64,000 bases of DNA from JADGHX01 sp035760965 (GCA_035760965.1 DASTRY010000094.1:1-64000), one strand, 5' to 3'; counted from the first letter of the stretch, positions 17,633 through 27,685 are shown. The notes: a model not told the origin generated them from the letters alone. A program made the numbers and translations.

Positions 17633-20068
17633 TTATTTCAACTGAATCGCGAGACCCGAGACGAGCGGGCTGCCCGCGGGCCCGAGCGTGCCGAGCGATG
17701 TGACCGCACCGGTCTTGAGGTTCACTCGATAGAGCGAGGATTGCGTGGCACCGACCGGCTGGAGCGCGGCCAGCGACAACCCATCGTCGCCCCCGGCGAT
17801 GTCGAATTCGCCGGCATTCGTGAACATCAGTGCCGCCGTCGGATCGAACGGGCCGATCGGTACCAGCGTGCCGTCGTTCGGCGGGTTCTGCTGCTGCAGG
17901 CTCATCGTCGCGAGATCGAGATCGAACAGCTTCGTCGCCGGCGGCGTCGGGCTGTAGCTGCTCGTGTACCCCGCGGCGAACACCGCCGGCGTGCCGGGGT
18001 TGAGGTTGCCGTCGGTCGTCGTCGCGCCTGTATCGACATTGATGCGCAGGTCCTGGCCCGCGTCGCTCACGATGCGCAGCCGATCCGCCGCGGGGTTGAA
18101 GTCGACGCCGAACTGGGTGCCCATGAGGCCGGTGAACGGTGCCGTCGTGTCCGCCGCATCCGCGGTCAGCATGACGGGCGAGCTCGCCGCGCCGGTCGCC
18201 GGGTCCACGATGTAGAGGCGTCCGCCGCTCGTCGCCGCGTACAGCTTGCCGTTCGCCGGACGGAAGTCGATGCCGATGACCGTCTCGCCGCCTTGCAGCC
18301 CGGTGATGGTGTTGCTCGTGTCGAACGTGCCCGGCGAACCGACCTTGAAGCTCACGAGCTTGCCGTCGGCCGTCACGCCGAAGAGCGTCGCGGCGGGAAC
18401 CGCCGTCACCGTCAGCTCGCGCACGCGCTCGCCGCCCGCGATCGTCGCGACCTTGGTCGCGGTGCCCGTGACGAGGTTGACGTTGTAGAGGTCCGACGTC
18501 GTCGCGCCGCCGATGTTCAGCGCCGCGAGCGCGGAGTTGTTGGTTCCGAGAATCTCGAAGCCGGCGACCGCGCCGACGTCGCCGACGCCGAGGCCCGTGC
18601 CGACGGGCGTGAGATCGCCGTTGTTCGGGCTCGGGGTCGCCCCTTGCAGGCCTTGCACCACGAGGCTGTCCGTCGTCGGATCGATTCCGAACAGCGTCGT
18701 CGTGCCGGTGCCGACGAACGAGTTCGTGTAGGCGACGGCCGTCTCCGTGAGACCCGCCGGATTCAGTGCACCGTCGGTGATGACCGCGCCTGTATCGACA
18801 TTGATGCGCAAGTCCTGACCCGCGTCACTCGTCACGCGCAGGCGATCCGCGGCCGGATTGAAATCGACACCGAAGTTCGTGCCCATGAGGCCGGTGAACG
18901 TATCGCCCATGGCCGGCGCGAGCGTGGACTTCAAGGTCAGGGCACCCGTGCCGGCGTTCAGCGTGTACAGGCGGCCCGAGCTGCCGACCGCATAGATCAT
19001 GCCGTCCGCCGGCCGCGTGTCGATGCCGTAGATCGTCTCGCCGGCCTGCATGCCGGTCGCCGCGACGCTCGTGCAGAGCTTCTGCGGCAAGGTCGGCTGG
19101 AAGGAGATGATCTTGCCCGACTCCGTCACGGCGACGACGCTGCCGACAGCGTTGGCCGGAGAGGTCGCCGGCGGCGCGACGGCGATGCCGCGGATCTGCT
19201 CGTTGCTGTTGAGCCCGGTGATCGCGCCGACCGAAGTCGCAGCGCCCGTCGTCAGATTGATGGTGTAGAGCGTCGGCCCGCTGCTCGCGTTGAACACCGC
19301 GAGCGCCGTGTTCGAGCCGTCGGAGCCGGTCGCAATTTCGAACCCGCCGGTGGCCGTGCCCATGACGCCGAACGAACCGACCGAGCTCAACGTGCCGTTG
19401 TTCGGGTCCGCAGTCGTGAACAGCGTGTTCGCCGTCGTGTCGAGATAGAACAGGGCCGTGCGGCAGGTGGCGGCGAAGCTGTTCGTGTACGCGACTTCGG
19501 TGATCCCGTTGCGCGTCGTGCCGCCCACGTTCAGCGTGCCGTCGGTGATGACGGCGCCGGTATCGACATTGATGCGCAGATCCTGGCCGGTATCGCTGGT
19601 CACGCGCAGGCGATCCACGGTCGGGTTGAAGTCCACTCCGAAGTTGTTGCCGCTCAACGAGGTGAACGGCGCCGTCGTGTCCGTGGGATCCGCAGACAAG
19701 GTGGATTTCAGGGTCGCCATGCCGGTCGTCGTGTCGACGGTGTAGAGGCGGCCGCTGCTGCCGAGCAGATAGAGCTGACCCGCGGGCGAGCCGCCCGGCC
19801 GGATGTCGATGCCGAGGATCGTCTCGCCCATCGCGAGCCCGGTGATCGCGACCGCGGTGCTGAGCGCCGGCGCCGCGCGATTGAACGTCACGAGGCGATT
19901 GGTGCTCGTGACGGCGAAGACATCGCCCGACGTCACGCCCGCGCCCGGCGGCGGCACACCATTCCCGTTTCTGTTGTTGTCGTTGCTGAAGATGTCGTCA
20001 CAGCCGGCGAGGGCGGTTGCCATCAGCAAACCGACCAACAGGCTCACTTGACTGCTGCGCGTGCGCAT
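17633..20068 (-). CDS. Lipoprotein with three tandem DUF4394 domains
   Basis: An 811-residue protein with a lipoprotein signal (lipobox LAGC, Cys23) and a short Asn/Pro-rich tether. Three homologous modules follow, at about residues 46-300, 308-545 and 555-811. Each repeats the DUF4394 pattern: ITGL then GETI or GETV, IDxRP, an LYTV-type strand, the near-identical FGVDFNPxxDRLRV then GQDLRINVDTGA, and a TDG-LN stretch. This suggests beta-propeller-like folds facing the periplasm or surface. The family has no established biochemical function. The gene stands alone with a 300-base leader and tandem terminators. DNA in the three modules is also similar, consistent with internal duplication. Confidence 0.88.
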   Translation of the reverse strand: MRTRSSQVSLLVGLLMATALAGCDDIFSNDNNRNGNGVPPPGAGVTSGDVFAVTSTNRLVTFNRAAPALSTAVAITGLAMGETILGIDIRPGGSPAGQLYLLGSSGRLYTVDTTTGMATLKSTLSADPTDTTAPFTSLSGNNFGVDFNPTVDRLRVTSDTGQDLRINVDTGAVITDGTLNVGGTTRNGITEVAYTNSFAATCRTALFYLDTTANTLFTTADPNNGTLSSVGSFGVMGTATGGFEIATGSDGSNTALAVFNASSGPTLYTINLTTGAATSVGAITGLNSNEQIRGIAVAPPATSPANAVGSVVAVTESGKIISFQPTLPQKLCTSVAATGMQAGETIYGIDTRPADGMIYAVGSSGRLYTLNAGTGALTLKSTLAPAMGDTFTGLMGTNFGVDFNPAADRLRVTSDAGQDLRINVDTGAVITDGALNPAGLTETAVAYTNSFVGTGTTTLFGIDPTTDSLVVQGLQGATPSPNNGDLTPVGTGLGVGDVGAVAGFEILGTNNSALAALNIGGATTSDLYNVNLVTGTATKVATIAGGERVRELTVTAVPAATLFGVTADGKLVSFKVGSPGTFDTSNTITGLQGGETVIGIDFRPANGKLYAATSGGRLYIVDPATGAASSPVMLTADAADTTAPFTGLMGTQFGVDFNPAADRLRIVSDAGQDLRINVDTGATTTDGNLNPGTPAVFAAGYTSSYSPTPPATKLFDLDLATMSLQQQNPPNDGTLVPIGPFDPTAALMFTNAGEFDIAGGDDGLSLAALQPVGATQSSLYRVNLKTGAVTSLGTLGPAGSPLVSGLAIQLK

Positions 20069-20367
20069 GGTTGTTCCTTGTCTGAAACGCGATACAAACC
20101 GGTGACCCGAGTTACGGGCGGTGCCGGGAAGCGGACGCGCGCGGGTCGGCTCTGCAGCCGAACAGCGACAAGCTCACGGGTGCGACCGCGAAACGTGCTT
20201 CCGATCACTCGCTCTCGCGGTGATTTACGGACACGCTTCACGAATGGATGTACGAAATTGTGTTGCCGATTGGCGTCAAGCCGGGCGCCGACGGAGGCGA
20301 GCGCCGGCGCATCACGGCCAGCGCGATGATGAGCCGCGCGTGGTGCAGAGTCGTCTGTGCGACGAGA
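20069..20367. other. Intergenic region, no gene seen
   Basis: This holds the leader of the DUF4394 gene and the 3' end region of an MFS gene, both on the minus strand. No known riboswitch motif was found. A G+C-rich inverted repeat (CCCGAGTTACGGG, near 20105) is the only structure noted. Confidence 0.5.
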
Positions 20368-21741
20368 TCAGCGCAGCACGGCGTCCGAGTGCATGAGCGC
20401 GTAGTCGCGCCGGTAAGGACGCAACGTGAGCAGCACCGCGATGAGCCCGACGGCGCTCGAGAGCGCGATCGTCAGCGCGATGGAGCTGCCGACTTTCTGC
20501 TCGTTCGCAAACAGGTAGTCGGTGAACACGCCGGGCAGGAGTGAGCCGAGCCCGAGCCCCATGAGATTCACGATCAGGATCACTACCGCGGTGGCGAGCC
20601 CGCGCACGCGGTTCGGGAAAATGAACTGCACGCCGGCGTAGCAACAGCCGATCGGCAACCCGACGAACAGCACGCCGACCGCAAGCGTCGCGACCGTCGC
20701 GCTCGCACTCGGCCACAGCATCGCGAGCGGCAACAGCGTGCCGACGCCGAGGAGACTGATCACGCCGACACGCAAAGTCGCGTCGGCGGTGCCCTTGCGT
20801 TGCCAGCTGTCGGCGAAACGACCGCCGAGATACAACCCGATGCAGCCGCTGGCGAGCGCGATGGTACCGAGCGCGAGGCCCGTTTGGCTGCGGGGCCAAC
20901 CGTGCACGCGTTCGAAGAAGGTCGGTCCCCAGCCGAGCAGGGCGTAGTTGCTGAGCGCCTGACAGCCGATCATCACCGCGAGCCCGAGCACCGATTGCCA
21001 GCGCACGAGGATCTCCTTGAACGCGGCGCGCACGGTCGGCGCCTCGTCGCCGAGGGCTGTTCCGGTGGGGCTCGTCACGGCGCCCGAGCGTCGCGCGGGC
21101 TCCTTCACCGTTGCCAGGATCAGCGCGATGAGCAAGCCGGGCACGCCGACGATCACGAACGTCAGGCGCCATGGCGCGACTGCGCCGTAGCCCGCGATCT
21201 CGAGGGGCGGCATGCTCGCCACCGCCTGCGCAACGACGCCGCCGATGATCATCGCGAGCCCGGCGCCGAGCTGAATCCCCATCATGTACACGCTGAGCGC
21301 GAGACTGAGCCGCTCCTTGGGGAAGTAGTCCGCGATCATCGACAGCGCGCACGGATTGATGACGGCCTCGCCCACTCCGACGCCCATGCGGGCGAGCGCG
21401 AGCTCCCAGTAGTTGCGTGCGGCGCCGCTGAGCGCAGTCATCAGGCTCCAGGCGACGAGCCCGGCCAGCACGATGTTCCGGCGGCTGAAGCGATCCGCGA
21501 GCAGGCCCATCGGCAGGCCGAAGAACGCGTAGAACGCCGCGAAAGCGAGACCCTGCAGCAGCCCGATCTCGGTGTCGCTGATGTGCATGTCCTGCTTCAG
21601 CGGCCCGACGAGGAAGGCCAGGATCTGCCGATCGACGTACGAGAAGGTGTAGCAGAGCGTCAGTACGCCGAGCGCGTACCACGCAACGCTCCGGCGCGGA
21701 TATGCGGCGGGCGGCGAATAGGCCGCAGCGGTCGTTGCCAT
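20368..21741 (-). CDS. Major facilitator superfamily transporter (spinster-like group)
   Basis: A 457-residue, 12-helix MFS protein. The first helix segment reads YTFSYVDRQILAFLVGPLKQDM, with loop 2-3 motif GLLADRFSRRNI and a GEAVINP segment in helix 4-5. These match the spinster-like/hexuronate-type group often found with catabolic genes. The start is ATG 21741. The 60-base repeat at 21844-21903 lies in its upstream region, just after the glycosyltransferase stop. The substrate cannot be inferred from the neighbours. Confidence 0.86.
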   Translation of the reverse strand: MATTAAAYSPPAAYPRRSVAWYALGVLTLCYTFSYVDRQILAFLVGPLKQDMHISDTEIGLLQGLAFAAFYAFFGLPMGLLADRFSRRNIVLAGLVAWSLMTALSGAARNYWELALARMGVGVGEAVINPCALSMIADYFPKERLSLALSVYMMGIQLGAGLAMIIGGVVAQAVASMPPLEIAGYGAVAPWRLTFVIVGVPGLLIALILATVKEPARRSGAVTSPTGTALGDEAPTVRAAFKEILVRWQSVLGLAVMIGCQALSNYALLGWGPTFFERVHGWPRSQTGLALGTIALASGCIGLYLGGRFADSWQRKGTADATLRVGVISLLGVGTLLPLAMLWPSASATVATLAVGVLFVGLPIGCCYAGVQFIFPNRVRGLATAVVILIVNLMGLGLGSLLPGVFTDYLFANEQKVGSSIALTIALSSAVGLIAVLLTLRPYRRDYALMHSDAVLR

Positions 21742-21843
21742 GCCGGAGTCCCCCTCGCGATCGTCTCGTTGTCAGCCGAGACTGGCACACTCGCAGGCTG
21801 AGTGGGAGGGCGGATGCGCGTCTCGGCCACTTTCACATGGACC

Positions 21844-21903
21844 CACGTTCACTGCGGCCACGTTCACTGCGGCCACGTGCACTGGGGCCACGTTCAACAT
21901 GGG
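21844..21903. repeat. Four copies of a 15-base tandem repeat
   Basis: Units with consensus CACGTTCACTGCGGC (copies 1 and 2 identical, 3 with two changes, 4 diverging after 9 bases). It lies between the glycosyltransferase stop (21926) and the MFS start (21741). A 15-base unit codes five-residue repeats in any frame (for example V-N-V-A-A on the minus strand), but no supported gene covers it. Confidence 0.9.
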
Positions 21904-21925
21904 CCCGAGCTCACACGGGCCGCGT

Positions 21926-23281
21926 TCAGATGCGGTCGTCGCCCACCATCGCGACAGGCGCGGCGGTCGGCGCCGGCGCTTGCCCGCGGACGGCGAGTCG
22001 GGCGTAGACGTCTTCCAAACGCGCCACCGCCTGCGGCCAGCCGAACCGCTCGACGGCGGTGGCGCGTGCCGCCTGTCCCATCCTCGCAGCGAGCGGCGGG
22101 TTCGCGACCAGCTCGCAGATCGCCCGCGCGAGCCCTTCGACATCGTTCCGCTCGACGAGCCGGCCGGTGACGCCGTCTTCGACGATGTCCGGTTTGCCTC
22201 CGTCGCGTGTCGCGACGACCGGTACGCCGCTCGCCATCGCCTCGACGAGCGGCAGCCCGAAGGGCTCGGGCAGCACCGAGGGCGCGACGAGGACGCTCGC
22301 GCGCCGATAGAACTCACACACGACGGTGTGCTCTTGCATTCCTGCGGTGTTCACGCGCGCGGAGACGCGGCGTGGCATACGCGCGAGCACGCCGTCGATG
22401 TAACTGAGCCGGCGATGCAAGACCTGGCGCTTCAGCTTGTCGAGCAGGCCGCAACCGTAAAACGGCTCGAGCGATGCCGCGTGCGCGTCACCGCGGAACA
22501 GTTGCACGCGACTGTACGGCAGGATGCTCGCGGGCCCGACGATCGTTAGTCGCGCATCCGGAATCGTTTCGAGCACGCGCTCGAACGCGGCTGCCAGCAC
22601 GTGAATCCCTTTCTCCGGAGACACGCGGCCGATGTAGAGAATCTGCGGCGGTCCGCCCGCCCACGCTCTATCGGAAGGCGCTGCCGGGTGAAATTCTTCG
22701 AGGTCCACGCCGTTGCCGATCGTCGAGATGCGCGCCGCGTGTGCGGTGAAGCGCTCGCGTAGCCGCCGCGTCACGTAGTCGCTGCAGGTGACGATCGCAT
22801 CCGCTTGCTCGAGCTGACGTTCGATCCGGCTCCGGTCGAGGTGCGCAAGGTGCTCGTCGTGCACGTGAAGCACGATGCGGGCTTGCGGGACCGCGCGCCG
22901 CAGCGTCGGCACGAATTGCGGCACGGTCTGAACGTGGACGATGTGCGGTGGATCGCGCGCGAGCCACGCCGCAATGGAGTTCGCGTACTCCGCGAAGTAA
23001 GCATCGCGCGCGAAGTAGGGCCTCGGCACATCGAGCACGCCGCTCACGAGATCGAGCGCACGGTGTACATTGCGAAACGATCGCGGCGTGCGGCGGATCG
23101 TGAGACCGTCTGCGGCCTGCTCTTCGAACACCTGTCCCGGCGCGCACGGCGCATACAGGACCACCTCGTGGCGCGCGGCGAGTCGGCGCGCGAGCTCCCA
23201 GCTCACGATGGACACCGAGCCCCGCTGCGCGCCCGAAGCGACCATGTAGTCGCGGGGTTGATTGACGAAAGCAATACGCAT
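21926..23281 (-). CDS. GT4-family glycosyltransferase
   Basis: A 451-residue GT-B glycosyltransferase. The N-terminal acceptor domain starts MRIAFVNQPRDYM and contains HIVHVQTVPQFVP and VLHVHDEHLAH. The donor domain holds ILYIGRVSPEKGIHVL and the E-x7-E signature PEPFGLPLVEAMASGVPVVAT. ATG 23281 has a GAGG-type ribosome-binding site. It is likely a cytosolic or peripheral membrane enzyme adding a sugar to a surface glycan. The sugar transferase gene at 24264-25673 lies on the same strand nearby, but the two are separated by a cytochrome-like gene and gaps, so a shared pathway is only inferred. Confidence 0.88.
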   Translation of the reverse strand: MRIAFVNQPRDYMVASGAQRGSVSIVSWELARRLAARHEVVLYAPCAPGQVFEEQAADGLTIRRTPRSFRNVHRALDLVSGVLDVPRPYFARDAYFAEYANSIAAWLARDPPHIVHVQTVPQFVPTLRRAVPQARIVLHVHDEHLAHLDRSRIERQLEQADAIVTCSDYVTRRLRERFTAHAARISTIGNGVDLEEFHPAAPSDRAWAGGPPQILYIGRVSPEKGIHVLAAAFERVLETIPDARLTIVGPASILPYSRVQLFRGDAHAASLEPFYGCGLLDKLKRQVLHRRLSYIDGVLARMPRRVSARVNTAGMQEHTVVCEFYRRASVLVAPSVLPEPFGLPLVEAMASGVPVVATRDGGKPDIVEDGVTGRLVERNDVEGLARAICELVANPPLAARMGQAARATAVERFGWPQAVARLEDVYARLAVRGQAPAPTAAPVAMVGDDRI

Positions 23282-23552
23282 CCCACCGTCCTCTTCGACG
23301 TCACGGGCGACGATGCGAGAGCGGCGGCGTATGCCGCGGCGTTGTGCAGAAAGTGGAGCTCAGGGTTGACTGATCGCGCGGGTGTCGCAGTGGAAGGGGC
23401 GCGCCGGTCCGCATGGGGCGAAACCGGACGCGGTCGAAGGAGCGAGGTTGTCGAAGTAGGACCTGATCACGGTGCGGCCTTTGTCGCGGATGACGCAAGC
23501 AACTCGCGTTCCCGCTCGAGCTGCGCGCGGCCGGCCGCCTCATGGACGGCAA

Positions 23553-24191
23553 CTACTGCGATGCCGTGGGCCGCGGCGTGTTCGGGTACCAGTACTTCAG
23601 ATGACACTGCTCGCACGCTTCGTCGAGCGCGCCGCCGGCGGCGGACAGCGCCTCGGCGTCGCGTGCATCGATGGCGGCGAGGGCCGCCAACGCCGCGGAC
23701 TGCAGCGCGTGCGCGTGTTCGATGAATTCCGGCCGGCTCCCGTCGATGGCTTTCTGAATCTCCTCCGCGGTCCAGATGCCGGGCGTGTGCGAGTCTTCGA
23801 GTTGCTGGCCTTCGTGCGCCACGCGCCGCCCGTCCATCGCGAGCAGATTCGCGGCCTCCGCGAGCGTGATGGCATGACGGCGCACGGTCGCCCACTCCTC
23901 GTCGGTGCGCGGTTGGCGCTCCTCGATGCCACTCGCCGTGCTGATCGTCGCCACGGAGTCCCACAGGGCATCCGCGGGTGGATCGACCACCGACTGCATC
24001 AGTTCCTGAATCGAAGCGTGCACGCGGAACGGCGATTCCGCCGAGAGTGCAGGCGGCGCGGAAGCCGCGGCAGAGGGTGATTCGGTTCGCGTGCAGCTCG
24101 CAAGACCGATGGCCGCGAGCACCGCCGGCGCTGCGAGAAGGAGGAATACCGCACCCTGCGAGGCGCGCGGCACGGAACGCGTTTGCCGCAT
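23553..24191 (-). CDS. Putative lipoprotein with C-terminal C-x-x-C-H haem motif (class II cytochrome c-like)
   Basis: A 212-residue protein with a hydrophobic leader ending in a possible lipobox (LASC, Cys33). The rest is predicted mostly helical. Near the C-terminus it has DEACEQCHLKYW (Cys193, Cys196, His197), the placement seen in cytochrome c' and related four-helix class II c-type cytochromes. It would carry one covalent haem on the periplasmic side. Start 24191 is preferred because a GAGA-type site precedes it; an in-frame ATG at 24215 is possible. Neighbours are glycan genes and give no redox partner. Confidence 0.7.
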   Translation of the reverse strand: MRQTRSVPRASQGAVFLLLAAPAVLAAIGLASCTRTESPSAAASAPPALSAESPFRVHASIQELMQSVVDPPADALWDSVATISTASGIEERQPRTDEEWATVRRHAITLAEAANLLAMDGRRVAHEGQQLEDSHTPGIWTAEEIQKAIDGSRPEFIEHAHALQSAALAALAAIDARDAEALSAAGGALDEACEQCHLKYWYPNTPRPTASQ

Positions 24192-24263
24192 TGGATTATC
24201 TCGTTGCGGCAGCATCCCGCGCCGCGACCGGCGCGATCTTACCTCCTTTGCCGGCTACGCGCC

Positions 24264-25673
24264 TCAGCGCGCGCCCTTACCGCAGAGAACGACCTCGACG
24301 GTCTGCAGCAGGATCGCGAAGTAGAACAGCAGCGTGCGGTTCTTCACGTAGAAGAGGTCGTATTGCAGCTTCTCCGCGGCATCCGTTTCGTTTGCGCCGT
24401 AGGGGTAGCAGAGCTGAGCCCAGCCGGTGATGCCCGGTTTGATCGTGTGCCGCTCGCAGTAGAACGGAATCGTGCGATCGAGGTGCGACACGAACTCAGG
24501 GCGCTCCGGACGCGGGCCGACGAGGCTCATCTGGCCGGCGAGCACGTTCAGGATCTGCGGCAGCTCGTCGATGCGCAGCTTGCGGATCACGCGGCCGACA
24601 CGCGTGACTCGCGTGTCGTTCGCAGCGGCCCAGCGCGCGCCATCGCGCTCGGCGTCTTCGCGCATGCTGCGGAACTTCAGCAGTTGGAACGGATGCCCGC
24701 GCTCGCCGACGCGCACCTGCCGGTACAGCACCGGCGCGGCGAGCCCGTCCTCGAGCTTGATCGCGAGCACCGTCAGCAGCATGACCGGCCAGGTCGCGGC
24801 GAGCAGCAGCAGGCTCGCGGCAATGTCGATCACGCGCTCGAGACGCGATTGCCAGGAATTGCGGCGGAAGCCGCTCGCATACATCGTCCAGCTCGGGTGG
24901 GCGAGATCGACGCACACTTTGCCGGTCTCGCGCTCCAGGAAGGCGGTGAGCTCGGTCACCGTGACGCCGGCCAGGCGGCATTCGAGGAAGGCGTTGAAGG
25001 GAATGCCCCAGCGACTGTCGTCCATCGCGACGACGATCTCGGAAATGTCGTTTGCGCGGCAGTACTCGTGAAGGCTCGTGCGCAGCTCGATGCGCTGATC
25101 GGCGCGCAGCGCGCTCGCTTCGACATCGTCGCCCACCGCGAGGATGTAGCCGACGATGTTGAGACCGCGCTGATCCCGACGCTCGGAGAGTTGCAGGAGG
25201 CTCGCGGCGCGCCGCCCCGCCCCGTACACGACGACGCGGCGCTTGCGCGCGTTTTCGCGTGCGATGCGATCCAGCACCGTGTGCCACGCGAATGAGCCGG
25301 CGATGACCAGCGACGCGCCGATGAACAGCGCCTCGCCGGCAATGTAGAGCGAAGGCACGAGGCGCGAGATCAGCCCGACGAGGACCGTGCCGCCGACCGC
25401 CGCGACGCTGATGCGGACGAGCAGCCCCGCGGGCCGCAGCACCTGTCGCACGTTGTAGAGGCCCATCGCCGCCATGGCGACGCACATGATGGTGATGAAC
25501 AGCAATCCGACCGGCAGCGATCCGCCGATGCTTTCGGCGGTAGGCACGGCGTTGTCGATGAATTCAACGAGTCGTACGGCGAGGCCGAGCGCCGCGCCGA
25601 AAATGACCAACTCCATTCCTGCGAGTATCCCCACCGGCAGTCGCCAGCACCCAGCGTTCGTTGTCGTCGACAT
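24264..25673 (-). CDS. Polyprenyl-phosphate glycosyl-1-phosphate transferase (exopolysaccharide initiating sugar transferase)
   Basis: A 469-residue membrane protein. Four or five N-terminal helices (about residues 15-150) are followed by a Rossmann-like CoA-binding-type region (RRVVVYGAGRRAASLL, 170-300), one more helix and the bacterial sugar transferase domain. That domain shows LKFRSMREDAE, TRVGRVIRKLRIDELPQ, the GQMSLVGPRPERPEF catalytic motif and IKPGITGWAQL. It resembles WcaJ/EpsE and PEP-CTERM-associated versions. It would start exopolysaccharide repeat units by moving a sugar-phosphate to undecaprenyl phosphate. ATG 25673 follows AGGGGAT at good spacing, so it is preferred over upstream starts. 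Confidence 0.9.
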   Translation of the reverse strand: MSTTTNAGCWRLPVGILAGMELVIFGAALGLAVRLVEFIDNAVPTAESIGGSLPVGLLFITIMCVAMAAMGLYNVRQVLRPAGLLVRISVAAVGGTVLVGLISRLVPSLYIAGEALFIGASLVIAGSFAWHTVLDRIARENARKRRVVVYGAGRRAASLLQLSERRDQRGLNIVGYILAVGDDVEASALRADQRIELRTSLHEYCRANDISEIVVAMDDSRWGIPFNAFLECRLAGVTVTELTAFLERETGKVCVDLAHPSWTMYASGFRRNSWQSRLERVIDIAASLLLLAATWPVMLLTVLAIKLEDGLAAPVLYRQVRVGERGHPFQLLKFRSMREDAERDGARWAAANDTRVTRVGRVIRKLRIDELPQILNVLAGQMSLVGPRPERPEFVSHLDRTIPFYCERHTIKPGITGWAQLCYPYGANETDAAEKLQYDLFYVKNRTLLFYFAILLQTVEVVLCGKGAR

Positions 25674-25874
25674 ACATCCCCTGCGCATGCGCGCAGACCT
25701 TCTCCGCTTGTTGTTCGTTTGGTTGCACTCGCCCCGAGTGGCTGGAAGTGGCGAATCCGTTGCACTTCCGCCTGCACGCACTGTGACGTAGTTACTCGTC
25801 GGGGCGGCGCGCAGTAGACAGCCCAGCTTGCGCTTCGGCAAGTTGTCCGCTGAAAACGACAGGCGCCGTTTGAC

Positions 25875-27494
25875 TTAGCGAGTGGCTCGGAAACGAAACT
25901 GGCGCGAACCGGCGACAGCTGGACTTGCGGGCAAGGAAGCCCATGCGATCGCTGCGCCGAGCGCCGCGAGCGCGGCGGACACGAGCATCACGAGCCGAAA
26001 GCTGCGGAGAAACGAGAGGTGTACGGCTCGCATCACGCGCCGGCGCTCGTCTTCGCGCAGGTTCGGAGGCGCTTGCGTGGCCGTGAGCTTCGAGGCTTCG
26101 GCCAACACACTCTCGCGAGCTACTGCCGACACATGGGCGTCGGTGAGCTGTCGCTCGAGCGATGTCGTGAATTGGCCCACCGCAACGGCGCCGAGCAGCG
26201 CAACCGCCAGCATGCCTGCGACTCGCGCAATAGCGTTGTTGATGCCGGAGGCGACGCCGCTGTGCTGCGGAGTTGCGGCACGCATCACGACGGTGGTGAG
26301 CGGCGCGACCGCGATGGCCATGCCGAGGCCGAGCACGCTCATGGCCGGAAAGAAGCTGGTCCAGTACGACTGCCCGATGCCGGGCAGAGCGATCAGCACG
26401 AGTCCGGCGGCCGCCACGAGTGGCCCCACGGTGAGTGGCAGTCGCGGGTCGTAACGTTCGACGAGCGCGCCGGACCAGCGCGACAAGCCACCCATGACAA
26501 TCGTGAACGGCAGGAATGCGGCACCGGCCTCCGTGGCCGAGTACCCTTGAATGCCGATCAAGTTGAACGGCAAGAAGAACATCGCGCCGCTCAGTGCAAA
26601 GTACAGCAGCAACGTGAGCAGGTTGGCGCCGCTGAACTCGCGCGATCGAAAGAGCGCGAGCGGCATCATCGGCGAGCGCGTACGCCCTTCCCACCATATG
26701 AAGGCTGCGAAGAGTGGAACGCTACCGAGCACGCATCCGAGCACGATGGGGTGCGACCATCCCAGATCGGATTCCAACGTCAGGCCGTAGGCGAGGGCGC
26801 CCAAGGCGAGCGTCACGAGCGTTCCGCCGACCCAATCGACGCCGGTTTGACCGGAGTCGTCCCGACTTTCCGGGACGTGCCGCCACGCGATCGCGACTGC
26901 GAGCAGCGCGAGCGGCACGTTGACGAAGAAGATCGTTCGCCAGGACGACGCGTCGACCAGCCAGCCGCCCAGCACGGGCCCGAGCGCCGTCGTGAGCGCC
27001 GAGAATCCGGCCCATGTGCCGATGGCGCGCCCGCGCTCGCTCTCGGCGAACGTGGCGCTGATGATCGCGAGACTCTCCGGAACCATCAGCGCTCCGCCGA
27101 CGCCCTGCACCGCGCGGGCGGCGATCAGCGTGCTCACGTTCGGCGCCAGTCCGCACACGATCGAGGCCGCGGCGAAGACGACGATGCCCAGCGTGAACAC
27201 TCGCCGCCGGCCATAGCGATCGCCCGCTGCGCCGCCGACCAGTATGAGCGCGCCGAGAGTGAGCAGGTAGCCGTTGGCGATCCACTGCGCGCCGCGCACC
27301 GACGTGTTCAAGTCGCTTTGCATGGCCGGGAGCGCGACGCTGACGACCGAGCCGTCGATGAAGGCCATGCTGGAGCCGAGGATCGTCGCGGCGAGCACCC
27401 AAGGTTTGGCGCGCTCGGCGCAGCTTGCGTCGCGCGGCGCGGCGCGGCTCTCGCGCGCCGGCATCTGCGAAGGTTGTGTGGGTCCGCCGCTCAT
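25875..27494 (-). CDS. DHA2-family (EmrB/QacA-type) multidrug efflux MFS transporter
   Basis: A 539-residue protein with about 14 membrane helices. Family motifs are FIDGSVVSVALPAMQSDL in helix 1, GGAAGDRYGRRRVF in loop 2-3, and the antiporter motif ALGPVLGGWLVDASSWRTIFFVNVPLA around helix 5. A hydrophilic stretch of about 60 residues precedes the last helix. It would exchange protons for hydrophobic drugs or toxic compounds. No EmrA-like adaptor or TetR/MarR regulator is adjacent in the window. The gene is divergent from the DUF883 gene. Confidence 0.88.
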   Translation of the reverse strand: MSGGPTQPSQMPARESRAAPRDASCAERAKPWVLAATILGSSMAFIDGSVVSVALPAMQSDLNTSVRGAQWIANGYLLTLGALILVGGAAGDRYGRRRVFTLGIVVFAAASIVCGLAPNVSTLIAARAVQGVGGALMVPESLAIISATFAESERGRAIGTWAGFSALTTALGPVLGGWLVDASSWRTIFFVNVPLALLAVAIAWRHVPESRDDSGQTGVDWVGGTLVTLALGALAYGLTLESDLGWSHPIVLGCVLGSVPLFAAFIWWEGRTRSPMMPLALFRSREFSGANLLTLLLYFALSGAMFFLPFNLIGIQGYSATEAGAAFLPFTIVMGGLSRWSGALVERYDPRLPLTVGPLVAAAGLVLIALPGIGQSYWTSFFPAMSVLGLGMAIAVAPLTTVVMRAATPQHSGVASGINNAIARVAGMLAVALLGAVAVGQFTTSLERQLTDAHVSAVARESVLAEASKLTATQAPPNLREDERRRVMRAVHLSFLRSFRLVMLVSAALAALGAAIAWASLPASPAVAGSRQFRFRATR

Positions 27495-27685
27495 CGCACG
27501 CCGCGCGCCGACCGTGTGTACACGTGAGCTGGCGATTCTGCGCCGAGTGACGCTTCATCGATGTAGGACGGGTCTGACGGCACATCGGGCAGCGCGCCGG
27601 ATGCGGCGGAGCGCGGCGACGCGCACACTGCAACCCGTGATCTCGAGATTCCACCTCCGGGCTGGACCGTTCTCGAAGTCACACT

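Noticed and set aside
17741..20329. 862-codon open frame opposite the DUF4394 gene
   Set aside because: It is Arg-rich, lacks a signal or known motifs, and mirrors the DUF4394 gene in codon phase. Long antisense frames are expected at this G+C.
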